NCBI GenBank assembly: GCA_934717745.1
Contig: CAKUZB010000005.1
Location: 68,760 to 132,759, forward strand
Direction: 5' to 3'
DNA from: an uncultured Candidatus Melainabacteria bacterium
GTDB taxonomy: Bacteria; Cyanobacteriota; Vampirovibrionia; Gastranaerophilales; Gastranaerophilaceae
DNA: 64,000 nucleotides
The notes beneath the pieces were generated by a model. That model saw only the letters and a list, made by a program, of their open reading frames with translations, was not told where the DNA came from and searched no databases. Both the position numbers and the translations under genes were made by a program. Below are positions 51,738-60,023 of the stretch, piece after piece (position 1 is the first letter of the stretch; the number at the start of each line of letters is the position of its first letter).

Positions 51738-53630
51738 TTACTTAGTAAGTTCTTCTTCTAAAGGTGATTCAACTACACCGTTAAGAGTTTTATTTACTTC
51801 TCTTAAGTTTTTAGCAACAGCCTCATTTTTTTCGCCCCACTTGAAGTTTTCATTTACAAAATCTTCAGCAGTTTTCATATCACCTGACAATTGAACTTTA
51901 ATGATTTCTGTAAGCATTTTCTTTGCTGTTGGAACCATTTTTTCTAAATTAACAGAAATTTTGCCTTCATCACTAACGTCAATTGCACCTTCTTTCATAA
52001 AGTAATTTGCTTGCATTACTGAACGAACTCTATGTGCTTGATCCATTGTTGGTTTTGATTTTAAGAATGTATTTGTTGCAAAATTAACCAAAATTTGGTC
52101 TTTTTGTTCCGGAGTATACATTCCTACATTTACTAAATCATCTAAAAATGATAAAGAACCCATATCTGCTTTGTTTTCTTCAATAATATTTCTATATTTT
52201 CCTAAACCTTCATCACCTTCTTTTGGTCCAAGAGAGTGAGCATTTTCATGTCCAATAGTAAACCAATGGTCTGCTTCTTCATTATACAATTTATGGAATT
52301 TAGGATCTAATACTGCATCTAAACGTTTTTGAATTTTTTCCGGTTGAGATGTAGAACGAATTTGCCTATGGTAAACATTTCTTCTTCCACCACCTATTGT
52401 TAATGACATTTTATCGCCATTTGGTAAGTTTTCAGCCAATGTAACACCGCCTCTATATGCACCGCCATCACCTGACAAAGAAATTAAATCAACATCAACC
52501 ATTGTTTGTTTTGCATCACCTGAAGATGAAATTGTTTGTTTATATTGGTCTGCTAGAGGCATATATTCTGCTAACATTGGTAAGTATTTTTTAATTGCTA
52601 ACAAATCCTCTGTACCTTTTTTATTAACAATTCCGACACGACAACCTAAAGAATCTTTAGATTGCGGAACAATACCTGCATCATTCAACATTTTATTTAA
52701 TTTTGGATTTTCCATAACTGTGCCTGTCATTCTGTCAGCATATTGTTCACGAGTTATTGTGTATTCTAACGGGGTATCTTGCAATTCAGCCCATTTTTTA
52801 TCTGCGACTGCATCTAGCATTGGGTCTGCCTTTCTTAATGCCTTTGATTGTAACTTCAAATATTCATTAAAATCTTTGTTTGTTGAAGTTTCTGCCGCTT
52901 TATCTAATTCATCAGCAATTTGTGTAAATTCTTCTTTGAATTTATCGCAATAATCAACCGCTTTTAATTTTTTACCATCTCTTTCAACAATTGAACGTTG
53001 ATTTAAAATTTTACCAACTTCTTCTGTTTCACCGTCTTCCAACATATTTATTAAAATATTATGAAATTCTTCTTTTTCTAAATCTGCCGGATAGAATGCT
53101 TTTCCGGGTAAATCTTTTTGACCTTTTGCAAGAGTAACCATATTTGATTCCATATCAATACCGGAAATACCTTTTTGTGCATTGAATAATCTCAATGACA
53201 TTTCAGCATTTTTATTACCTTTTGCAGTTTCTTTTTCCAAATAATCCTTAAACGCAAGATTTTTTTCATTATCCATCTTCATATAAACTGTATCCATTAT
53301 TTTTGCAGTTTTTGCAAGATGTTTAAGTGCTTGTTTATCACCTTCTGCAAGATTTGCGTATTCTTTTGAATCTGATTTCAAAAGAACTTTAGGTGCTAAA
53401 AAGTCTTTATTTGTTCTTTTTTCTAATTCTTCTGTTGATAAATTTAACTCAAATTTTTCTGCTGGTTTACTCATAACATTCACCTTATTAATATTTGCTG
53501 TTGCTGAAAGATTATCCATTACAACACCTGATAAATCTTTTGTTTCTGTTTTTGAACTTTCTGTTTTTGATGCAGAAACTTTTGATTGTACAGGCATTTT
53601 AACCTTTACATCATTGTTTACGTTTGACAT
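51738..53630 (-). CDS. M49-like (dipeptidyl-peptidase III-type) zinc peptidase
   Basis: 630 residues, no signal peptide; the first 60 are Ser/Lys/Val-rich and disordered. Helical N-terminal half. The metal site is WFTIGHENAHSLGPKEG (HENAH, a HExxH form) and RNIIEENKADMGSLSFLDDL, where EENKAD supplies the third zinc ligand. This pairing matches peptidase M49 and related bacterial proteins. HRVRSVMQANYFM is another late family-like segment. SD AAGGGG. Third HExxH protein in 8 kb but unrelated in sequence to the two others. Substrate unknown. Confidence 0.83.
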   Translation of the reverse strand: MSNVNNDVKVKMPVQSKVSASKTESSKTETKDLSGVVMDNLSATANINKVNVMSKPAEKFELNLSTEELEKRTNKDFLAPKVLLKSDSKEYANLAEGDKQALKHLAKTAKIMDTVYMKMDNEKNLAFKDYLEKETAKGNKNAEMSLRLFNAQKGISGIDMESNMVTLAKGQKDLPGKAFYPADLEKEEFHNILINMLEDGETEEVGKILNQRSIVERDGKKLKAVDYCDKFKEEFTQIADELDKAAETSTNKDFNEYLKLQSKALRKADPMLDAVADKKWAELQDTPLEYTITREQYADRMTGTVMENPKLNKMLNDAGIVPQSKDSLGCRVGIVNKKGTEDLLAIKKYLPMLAEYMPLADQYKQTISSSGDAKQTMVDVDLISLSGDGGAYRGGVTLAENLPNGDKMSLTIGGGRRNVYHRQIRSTSQPEKIQKRLDAVLDPKFHKLYNEEADHWFTIGHENAHSLGPKEGDEGLGKYRNIIEENKADMGSLSFLDDLVNVGMYTPEQKDQILVNFATNTFLKSKPTMDQAHRVRSVMQANYFMKEGAIDVSDEGKISVNLEKMVPTAKKMLTEIIKVQLSGDMKTAEDFVNENFKWGEKNEAVAKNLREVNKTLNGVVESPLEEELTK

Positions 53631-53721
53631 ATAGTCTTACCCCTTTTTAAAATAATACTTCTGTGGTTCTGATTATACTACATTTTTCGTAGTTTTAAAA
53701 GTATTTTTTAACTTTTATAAA

Positions 53722-53750
53722 AAAAACTCTGCCAAAATTGGCAGAGTTTC
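53722..53750 (-). terminator. Terminator of the 74-residue gene
   Basis: Stem AAACTCTGCC/GGCAGAGTTT with T-run on the minus strand, 8 bp past the stop. Confidence 0.9.
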
Positions 53751-53757
53751 TAAACTT

Positions 53758-53982
53758 TTATTTAAACATTTTTGTAAAAAATTTTTTAATTTCATATATC
53801 ATATCTTTAAAAAAATCTTTTATTAAATCGCCAACAGAAGCCTTTTCAACATAATCAAATGCAAAATAAATAGGATCTTTTGCATTATTAAATCTCATTC
53901 TTCTATCCTTTTTATTTAAATATTCCAAATTATGCTTATTTTTAGCCAATGATTCTTTAAAATTATTATTACTATCGCTCAT
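53758..53982 (-). CDS. Small charged protein of unknown function
   Basis: 74 residues, Lys/Asn/Asp-rich at the start (NKHNLEYLNKKDRRMRFNNA) with an amphipathic C-terminal helix (DLIKDFFKDMIYEIKKFFTK) that could attach to a membrane. SD GAGGT. One-gene unit between the M49-like gene and the sigma-28-type promoter. No family recognised. Confidence 0.65.
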   Translation of the reverse strand: MSDSNNNFKESLAKNKHNLEYLNKKDRRMRFNNAKDPIYFAFDYVEKASVGDLIKDFFKDMIYEIKKFFTKMFK

Positions 53983-54178
53983 TTGACCTCACATTCTTTC
54001 AAAAAGTACATTCTATATTATATAAGTTTAATTTTAAAATAGCAAATTCATAAAGTTATAAAAATGTTACATTTTTTTACACTAATTATTTTTTCGTGTT
54101 TTTATTAAACTTTAGACAATTTTTTAAACAAAAAGTTTCATTTTTATCATACTTTTGTATAGAATTTTTAAAAAACAT

Positions 54179-54205
54179 CAAAGTTTTAAATTTTTCTGCC
54201 GATAT
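54179..54205 (+). promoter_or_regulatory. Sigma-28-like promoter of the HD-GYP-like gene
   Basis: CAAAGTTT, 11-bp spacer, GCCGATAT: seven of eight -35 and seven of eight -10 consensus bases with the canonical spacing. Predicted start near 54212, which rules out the in-frame ATG at 54211. Confidence 0.85.
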
Positions 54206-54243
54206 ATAGCATGCACAAGAAAAACAAAAGGATATTAGATATA

Positions 54244-55626
54244 ATGGAAGAAAAAAAATTAGAAGAAACTAATACAGGTGCTTCTCTTTTTGGACGTAGT
54301 ATGGAATTAATGGACGATGATCCATTAGAAGAAATTTTTGCACTTAATCTTGGTGATTTTTTATCAGAATGTCTTATTTCTGATGATTTAGCAAAAAAAA
54401 TCGGTGAATCAACAAAAGCAAAAACAGATAAAACAGAAAGTCTTAAAAAGCAATTAAAAGAACTTGTATCTATTTATTCTTTGGATAATACTCTTTGTGT
54501 TTTAGGTTTTAACTCAAAAGAAGATTATGTAATTTATAACTCAATTGCAAAAACAATTTCGCAAATGTTAGATGTTGACGCATGTCATGTTTATTTAACA
54601 AAAGATTTTGCAAAAGGCTTAGATACAGAAAACCATGACTTATTACTTGTAGGTTCATCTATCGATTTTAAAGATGATATTTATAAAGAAAATATTGGTT
54701 ATAATTTAAACGAACATGCCTTTGTTGCAGAGGCTTTTAATACTCGTGATATTGTAGAAATTAAAAATCCTAATGATGATAAGAATTTTGTACCAAATAA
54801 ATCTTTATTTGAGGATAAAGTAAAACTTTTATCAGCAATTCCGATGAGTAATAATGCTTATAATGTAGGTGTTGTCGTTGTTGAAAGTTATACTGAAAAA
54901 ATATTTAAACAAGAACTAAGCAATTTAATTGTTTCAATGGCAAGATTATTTGCTACATCAATGTCATTACAAAAAACTATCGATGAAGTAAATAAATTGA
55001 TTGCCGAAGAAAATGCAAATACAATTGATTTACAACACATGAGGGCTGAATTAACTGCTTTAATTGGTGATTTAGGTGATGAACAACAAATTTTTGTAAC
55101 TTTACTTGCAAAAGCAGTAGACGCAAAAGGTGAATATAAAGTTGCTCACTCACAATTGACAGCAGATTTATCAAGATTAATTTGTAAACAATTAAAATTA
55201 AATGAAAAAACAAGCGATTTAATCTACTATGCAGGATTATTACAAAACGTAGGTAAAATCACACTACCTGAAGATTTATTCAATCATGGCGGAAAATTAA
55301 CCAAAGAAGATTGGGAAAAACTTCAAAATCACCCTAACGTTGGTGTTAATTTATTGATGAATATTAATTTCTTATCAGAAGTTATACCATATATTCATTA
55401 TCACAAAGAACGTTGGGACGGCAAAGGTGAACCGGAAGGTTTGAAAGGAATGTCTATCCCTCTTGGTTCAAGAATTATCGCAATTGCCGATGCTTACACT
55501 GCTTTAACTTCTGAAAGACCTTTTAGAAAAGCATTAACAAAAGAAAAGGCTATGGAAATCCTAAAAGAAGAAGCAGGCGTAAAATGGGACCCTATAATTT
55601 ACGAAGCATTGACAAAAGTTGTATAA
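54244..55626 (+). CDS. GAF plus degenerate HD-GYP domain protein
   Basis: 460 residues from the ATG at 54244, downstream of the predicted transcription start. Residues about 80-250 are GAF-like (DVDACHVYLTKDFAKG; NVGVVVVESYTEKIF). The C-terminal domain aligns with HD-GYP but the metal ligands are changed: LLQNVGK for LHDIGK (Q334, N335), YHKERWDG for HHERWDG, and GEP for GYP. Remaining features (LTKEDWEKLQNHPNVGVNLL; SRIIAIADAYTALTSERPFR) are intact. It should not hydrolyse c-di-GMP and may be a sensor. Sigma-28-type control ties it to motility. Confidence 0.86.
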   Translation: MEEKKLEETNTGASLFGRSMELMDDDPLEEIFALNLGDFLSECLISDDLAKKIGESTKAKTDKTESLKKQLKELVSIYSLDNTLCVLGFNSKEDYVIYNSIAKTISQMLDVDACHVYLTKDFAKGLDTENHDLLLVGSSIDFKDDIYKENIGYNLNEHAFVAEAFNTRDIVEIKNPNDDKNFVPNKSLFEDKVKLLSAIPMSNNAYNVGVVVVESYTEKIFKQELSNLIVSMARLFATSMSLQKTIDEVNKLIAEENANTIDLQHMRAELTALIGDLGDEQQIFVTLLAKAVDAKGEYKVAHSQLTADLSRLICKQLKLNEKTSDLIYYAGLLQNVGKITLPEDLFNHGGKLTKEDWEKLQNHPNVGVNLLMNINFLSEVIPYIHYHKERWDGKGEPEGLKGMSIPLGSRIIAIADAYTALTSERPFRKALTKEKAMEILKEEAGVKWDPIIYEALTKVV

Positions 55627-55635
55627 CTGATTTTA

Positions 55636-55664
55636 AAAACCCGAAATGATTTCGGGTTTTTTAT
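55636..55664 (+). terminator. Terminator of the HD-GYP-like gene
   Basis: Perfect 11-bp stem AAAACCCGAAA/TTTCGGGTTTT with a T-rich tail. Confidence 0.95.
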
Positions 55665-55679
55665 TTATTATAACTAATT

Positions 55680-55955
55680 TTATTTTTTATAATATTTACC
55701 TTTTATAAACTTATTAAGAACATATTTTAATGCAGTTTTTCTATCAACTTTAGATTTTTTCATTACTAATTTTGTTTGAACAAAAACAAAAACAATTACA
55801 ATAAATATTAACAGAAAAAATATTGCAAAAACAGAAAAATCACTGAAAAAATTAACAATACTATCTTCTATAAAATCACCTATTTTAACTGTAAAAAGTG
55901 AAATTATACCTAAAAATATTAAAAATATTGTAATTATTAAATTATTATTTTTCAT
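55680..55955 (-). CDS. Small two-helix membrane protein
   Basis: 91 residues with two hydrophobic segments (LIITIFLIFLGIISLF; FAIFFLLIFIVIVFVFVQ) and a Lys-rich cytoplasmic tail. Last of three small membrane protein genes after recF; 10 bp from the preceding one. SD AGAGGAAG. Unrecognised. Confidence 0.65.
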   Translation of the reverse strand: MKNNNLIITIFLIFLGIISLFTVKIGDFIEDSIVNFFSDFSVFAIFFLLIFIVIVFVFVQTKLVMKKSKVDRKTALKYVLNKFIKGKYYKK

Positions 55956-55964
55956 TATCTTCCT

Positions 55965-56273
55965 CTAAGCAAATATAACATTTGCTATAATTATGCCCAT
56001 AATAACAATGGCTATCACAAAACTTATAATTGTGATTTTAATTTGTTGTTTTATATATTGTTTTGTTTCATTAGGATTCTTTTTATATGCACCTTTTAAT
56101 CTATCTATAACTGATATAATTATAATAACAGCACATAAAATTAATGAACCAATTAATAACAACGGAGCATTATCAAATGACCATTCTACAAAATTACTCA
56201 ATACATTCTCTGCCAAAAAACATAATAAAACAATTGTTATAAAAATTATGGCACATAGTATAATATTTTTCAT
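55965..56273 (-). CDS. Small three-helix membrane protein
   Basis: 102 residues with three hydrophobic segments (IILCAIIFITIVLLCFLA; LLLIGSLILCAVIIIISVI; ITIISFVIAIVIMGIIIA) and a Lys-rich loop between the second and third. SD AAAGG. Function unknown; cotranscription with recF is suggested by the common direction and short gaps. Confidence 0.65.
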   Translation of the reverse strand: MKNIILCAIIFITIVLLCFLAENVLSNFVEWSFDNAPLLLIGSLILCAVIIIISVIDRLKGAYKKNPNETKQYIKQQIKITIISFVIAIVIMGIIIANVIFA

Positions 56274-56289
56274 TAATTATAACCTTTCT

Positions 56290-56676
56290 TTATACATTTT
56301 TATATACTATAAAATAAATTAATCCAATTATAAACAAACCACAAATAATCATATATAATATAATTTTTGCCTGTTCTTTTATATATATTTTTTTCTTTTC
56401 TTTGTCTTTAAAAAGTATATCTGATTTTATAAATATATCTAAAACTCTTGAAATTATTATAAATGAAAAAATAATAATTAGTATTTGTAAATAACTGTTA
56501 TTATGATTATTAAATAAATGTTCTGCTTTATTTAACAAAAAAGACATAAAACCAATAAGAAATGCTATTACAAAACCCCAAATTCTATATTCCTTTAATA
56601 TAGCAATTATAACTGTAATTATAAACATTAAAAATACTAATACTTCAACTATTTCAAAGATTAATCCTAAATCCAT
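56290..56676 (-). CDS. Small membrane protein overlapping recF
   Basis: 128 residues with four hydrophobic segments and a basic loop (KSDILFKDKEKKKIYIKE). Its ATG overlaps the recF stop (TAATG), so it is translated by coupling. The three small membrane proteins may be the unit's distal part, with no evident tie to DNA repair. Confidence 0.65.
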   Translation of the reverse strand: MDLGLIFEIVEVLVFLMFIITVIIAILKEYRIWGFVIAFLIGFMSFLLNKAEHLFNNHNNSYLQILIIIFSFIIISRVLDIFIKSDILFKDKEKKKIYIKEQAKIILYMIICGLFIIGLIYFIVYKNV

Positions 56677-57767
56677 TATTCTATAACCTTTCCATCATCA
56701 ATTTTAAAAATTTTCACATCACGTAAAAATTCTTCGTTAAAAAATAAAGTATCAACAGACGTTATAATAGTTTGAGTATCTTTATTTATAGAATTGAGTA
56801 AATAATTTTGTCTTAAATCATCTAATTCTGCCAAAACATCATCTAATAAAAGAATTGGCGAAGTTCCAATTTTTTCTTTAATAATGTCTATTTCAGCCAT
56901 TTTTAATGCTAATACAATTGTTCGTTGTTGACCTTGAGATGCAAATTTTACAGAATCTTTGTCATTTATAAAAAACATAATATCATCTCTGTGAGGTCCA
57001 ATTATAGATTGACAACGACGACATTCTTCAAAATAATTTTCTTCCAAAGTTTTTTTGTAATTTTCTAAAATATCTTCTACACTTTCACCAAGTTCAAAAG
57101 TTGAAGAATAAAATATTTTCAAAATTTCATTTTCAGAAATTCCGGAATGCTTCATCTGTGCAATTTTTTCTATTTCAGACAAAAATTTTCTTCTCAAATA
57201 AATAATATTAGATCCTGCAATCGCAAGTTGTTCATTATAAATATCCAACAAATTTTTATCAAATTTTTCGGATTTTAACAAATTATTTTTTTGCGTACGA
57301 ATTTTTTCATACTTAGAAATTCTTTCATCATAAACAGGATAAATTTGCGAAATTGCTCTATCAAGCCATTTGCGTCTATCCTCAGGAGCACCTCTTAGTA
57401 ACATTAAATCTTCAGATGAAAACAAAACTGTTTTTAAAACTTGTTTAAAATCCTTTTGTGTAGATTTTACTTTATTTAAAGCAAAAGTTTTTTTCTTTTC
57501 GTCGTTATAAGTAAAATCCATTTCAATATTCGTATTATTTTTTTCTAAAAGTGCATTAATCTCTGTTTTGTCTGTATCAAACTTTATCAAATCAAGATTG
57601 TTAGAAGTTCTTACAGACTTCAAATTAGATAAAAAATAAATACTTTCTAAAATATTTGTCTTACCTTGAGCATTTTTTCCTATAATCAAATTTTTAAAAT
57701 CGCAAAAATCCATTTCAATATTTTCACAATTTCTATAATTTTTTAGTTTTAAAGAAATTAATTTCAT
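56676..57767 (-). CDS. recF: DNA replication/repair protein RecF
   Basis: 363 residues. Loads RecA at gaps with RecO and RecR. The Walker A GKNAQGKTNILESI lies near residue 33, the ABC-type signature near SQGQQRTIVLALKMA, and Walker B in ILLLDDVLAELDDLRQNYLL. TATAAT with a 6-nt gap to the ATG and no SD predicts a leaderless transcript. It is divergent from dnaN, an arrangement unlike the usual dnaA-dnaN-recF order. Confidence 0.96.
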   Translation of the reverse strand: MKLISLKLKNYRNCENIEMDFCDFKNLIIGKNAQGKTNILESIYFLSNLKSVRTSNNLDLIKFDTDKTEINALLEKNNTNIEMDFTYNDEKKKTFALNKVKSTQKDFKQVLKTVLFSSEDLMLLRGAPEDRRKWLDRAISQIYPVYDERISKYEKIRTQKNNLLKSEKFDKNLLDIYNEQLAIAGSNIIYLRRKFLSEIEKIAQMKHSGISENEILKIFYSSTFELGESVEDILENYKKTLEENYFEECRRCQSIIGPHRDDIMFFINDKDSVKFASQGQQRTIVLALKMAEIDIIKEKIGTSPILLLDDVLAELDDLRQNYLLNSINKDTQTIITSVDTLFFNEEFLRDVKIFKIDDGKVIE

Positions 57768-57773
57768 AAATAA

Positions 57774-57779
57774 ATTATA
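57774..57779 (-). promoter_or_regulatory. -10 element 6 nt upstream of recF ATG
   Basis: TATAAT on the minus strand, six bases before the ATG at 57767. Confidence 0.65.
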
Positions 57780-57810
57780 CTTAAAAAATTCTTTGCAGAA
57801 AAATCAAAAA

Positions 57811-57945
57811 GTATTTTACAGTTTTCTGCAATTTTATTTTAAAAATATAAAAAACTAATCTCCATGTAAAAAACAAGAAAAGTATTTTACAAAGTATTCT
57901 ACAAAAAAAGTCTATATTTAATTAATATTTCAGACGTATTCTGCA
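57811..57945. repeat. Four direct repeats GTATTYTRCA between recF and dnaN
   Basis: Copies at 57811 (GTATTTTACA), 57882 (same), 57894 (GTATTCTACA) and 57936 (GTATTCTGCA), all on the plus strand, with 71-, 12- and 42-bp offsets; two TTCTGCA/TGCAGAA-like partial copies lie close by. AT-rich surroundings and the dnaN-recF context would suit an origin or autoregulatory site. They do not match the classic DnaA box. Confidence 0.6.
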
Positions 57946-58084
57946 AATTTTTTACACTTACTATTATGATTAATTAACATATATAAAATAAAATTATATA
58001 TTCTATTTAATTATAGAAAACAAAACTTTAAAAAAATATTGTTTTTGTGTATAATTTTTATATAGACATTTGGGGGATATTTTA

Positions 58085-59203
58085 ATGAAATTTTTAGTTA
58101 AAAAAGATGAAATATTTAATGGTATAAGATTAGTTGCAAATGTAGCCGCAATGAAAAGTTTGCAACCGGTTCTTGCTAATATATTAATAGAAACTGTTGA
58201 TGATAATGCACTTAGATTAACAGCAACAGATTTTGACCTAACTATTTCAACAACAGTAGATGCTAAAATTGAAAGCGAAGGTAAAATTACTCTTCCTGCA
58301 AAAAAATTAAATGATATTGTTTCTCGCTTGTCTGATAAATTAATTACTTTCGAATTGGATAATGAAACAAATTCAGTAAATATTCAATGTGAAAATACAA
58401 AATTCGATATTATAGGTATTTCAGCATCAGAATTTCCAAATGTTTTAGATATAAATTTAGTTGATGAAAATGCAATTGATATTGATATGAAACCGTTTAC
58501 AAAAGCAATTCGTCAAGCAAGTTTTGCAGCAGCAAATTTTGAAACAAATAATTTATTATCAGGTGTTGTTTGCGATATTAAAGAGAATATCTTAGAAATG
58601 GCATCAACAGATGGTAACAGACTTGCAAGGGTTAGAGAAAATATTAGTAATTTAGAACAAAAATCAAGTCAATTGATTATTCCATCAAAAACTACAAATG
58701 AATTTTTAAAAATGAGTTCATTAGTAAATGATGAATCTGTAAAAATTTATACAGACAAAACAAAATTAATATTAAAAACAGAAAAATCAATGATGATTTC
58801 AAGAATTATGGAAGGTCAATATCCAAAATATAACCAACTTATTCCGAATGAAAACCCTAAAAATGCTATAGTTAATAAAAATAAACTTGTTTCAGCATTA
58901 GAAAGAGTTTCAATTATGGTTAACGAAAAAACAAGTATTGTTAAATTTGAATTTACAGAAGATAAATTAACTTTAAAAGCGGATACACCTGACGCAGGTG
59001 CATCAGAGGAATCATTTGCAATTGAATACAAAAATGAAGATATGATAATCGCATTTAATTATAAATATGTAATTGAAGGTTTAAAAAATATGGAACAAGA
59101 TGAAGTAAAAATAGAAATGAATACAAATCTTTCTCCAACAGTGTTCCGTCCAAATAGCGATGAAGACTATATTTCATTAATTATGCCTGTACAAATTAGG
59201 TAA
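58085..59203 (+). CDS. dnaN: DNA polymerase III sliding clamp (beta subunit)
   Basis: 372 residues from the ATG at 58085, with a GGGGGAT SD 8 nt upstream; the longer TTG frame adds five residues including the SD itself. The three-domain clamp shows typical segments: LVANVAAMKSLQPVLANIL, FDLTISTTVDAKI, and the C-terminal LIMPVQIR. The promoter includes an extended -10 TGTATAAT at about 58049-58056. Confidence 0.97.
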   Translation: MKFLVKKDEIFNGIRLVANVAAMKSLQPVLANILIETVDDNALRLTATDFDLTISTTVDAKIESEGKITLPAKKLNDIVSRLSDKLITFELDNETNSVNIQCENTKFDIIGISASEFPNVLDINLVDENAIDIDMKPFTKAIRQASFAAANFETNNLLSGVVCDIKENILEMASTDGNRLARVRENISNLEQKSSQLIIPSKTTNEFLKMSSLVNDESVKIYTDKTKLILKTEKSMMISRIMEGQYPKYNQLIPNENPKNAIVNKNKLVSALERVSIMVNEKTSIVKFEFTEDKLTLKADTPDAGASEESFAIEYKNEDMIIAFNYKYVIEGLKNMEQDEVKIEMNTNLSPTVFRPNSDEDYISLIMPVQIR

Positions 59204-59241
59204 TTAGTGAATAGTCTTTTATTAATATAAAATTGTTTGTA

Positions 59242-59268
59242 ATGCCGTAACAAGTACGGCATTTTTTC
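59242..59268 (+). terminator. Terminator of dnaN
   Basis: Stem ATGCCGTA/TACGGCAT with loop ACAAG and a T-run, 38 bp past the stop. Confidence 0.93.
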
Positions 59269-59571
59269 TATTAATTATATATTGTAATGAGTATTAAAAA
59301 AGTATATTTCTTAAAACTCAATAATAACGTACATAGGCAATAAAATTATCAAAAAATACTTAATATAAATACAGTTAAATAATGCTGTAAGAATACGGCA
59401 TTGCGTAAAATAAAAATCAAAAACAAACTCAACACATTTTTGAACGTCAATAACGACGGGCAAATGCACCTTTGTGTTAAGTTTTGTTAACCTATATTAT
59501 TCAAAAAAAGCAATTTTTTTCTAAAAAAATTCTTTATATAAGTACGAGAGCAAGAGAGGATTTTTTAAAAG
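59269..59571. other. dnaN to small-gene intergenic region
   Basis: Holds a second, tail-less copy of the terminator hairpin (ATGCTGTA/TACGGCAT, 59382-59401), a G+C-rich unit around 59440-59460, and a sigma-70 type promoter (TTGTGT-17 bp-TATTAT, 59472-59500). No open frame. Confidence 0.5.
59472..59500 (+). promoter_or_regulatory. Promoter of the 54-residue gene
   Basis: TTGTGT, 17-bp spacer, TATTAT, giving a leader of about 65 nt with GAGAGGA near its end. Confidence 0.6.
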
Positions 59572-59736
59572 ATGTCAATGTTATTTTCACAAGTTGCAGC
59601 AGACGCTTACAAAACATCAACTCAAGCAATCAACACAGAAGCAAGAAAAGACAAAAGAGCAAACTCATTAAAAGGTATCATGAAAGAATCTTTCTTCCAC
59701 GGTGCATCATTCATGGGTTCTAACTTCATCGCATAA
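59572..59736 (+). CDS. 54-residue protein with very strong codon bias
   Basis: Begins MSMLFSQVAADAYKTSTQAI and ends in FFHGASFMGSNFIA after a basic middle (TEARKDKRANSLKGIMKE). Of 15 codons for two- or three-choice pyrimidine-ending residues (Phe, Tyr, His, Asn, Asp, Ile), 14 end in C, in a genome where T-ending forms dominate. GAGAGGA stands about 12 nt before the ATG. Own promoter and terminator. Such bias is a mark of extremely high expression. Function unknown. Confidence 0.78.
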   Translation: MSMLFSQVAADAYKTSTQAINTEARKDKRANSLKGIMKESFFHGASFMGSNFIA

Positions 59737-59909
59737 TTTGAATTTAAAAAAAATGAGCGAAGCGAAACGCTTACGCAAAATTCAATAATAAACAAAAAAA
59801 CAAAAAAACAAAAAACACTCACTCGCACTCAAAATAATAATCAAACGATTAAAAAAAAGATTTTCAAAATAATTTATACTCTCTCTCTCAATTATTAATT
59901 CAAAATTTA

Positions 59910-59932
59910 GCCACCCAACGGGTGGTTTTTCT
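59910..59932 (+). terminator. Terminator after the 54-residue gene
   Basis: Stem CCACCC/GGGTGG with a short loop and TTTTTC tail; about 170 bp past the stop, so the transcript has a long 3' end. Confidence 0.85.
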
Positions 59933-59962
59933 TTTGTGAATTTTAATACATTTTACTTTCAC

Positions 59963-59999
59963 AAAAAAGTAGGTTAAATTATTTCTAACCTACTTTTTT
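59963..59999 (-). terminator. Terminator of aspS
   Basis: 14-bp stem AAAAAAGTAGGTTA/TAACCTACTTTTTT with T-run on the minus strand, 25 bp past the aspS stop. Confidence 0.93.
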
Positions 60000-60023
60000 A
60001 TTTATAATAATTTACTATAAATT

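Noticed and set aside
55993..56322. 109-codon hydrophobic frame on the plus strand
   Set aside because: Antisense to the small membrane proteins after recF, which have SDs and consistent spacing.
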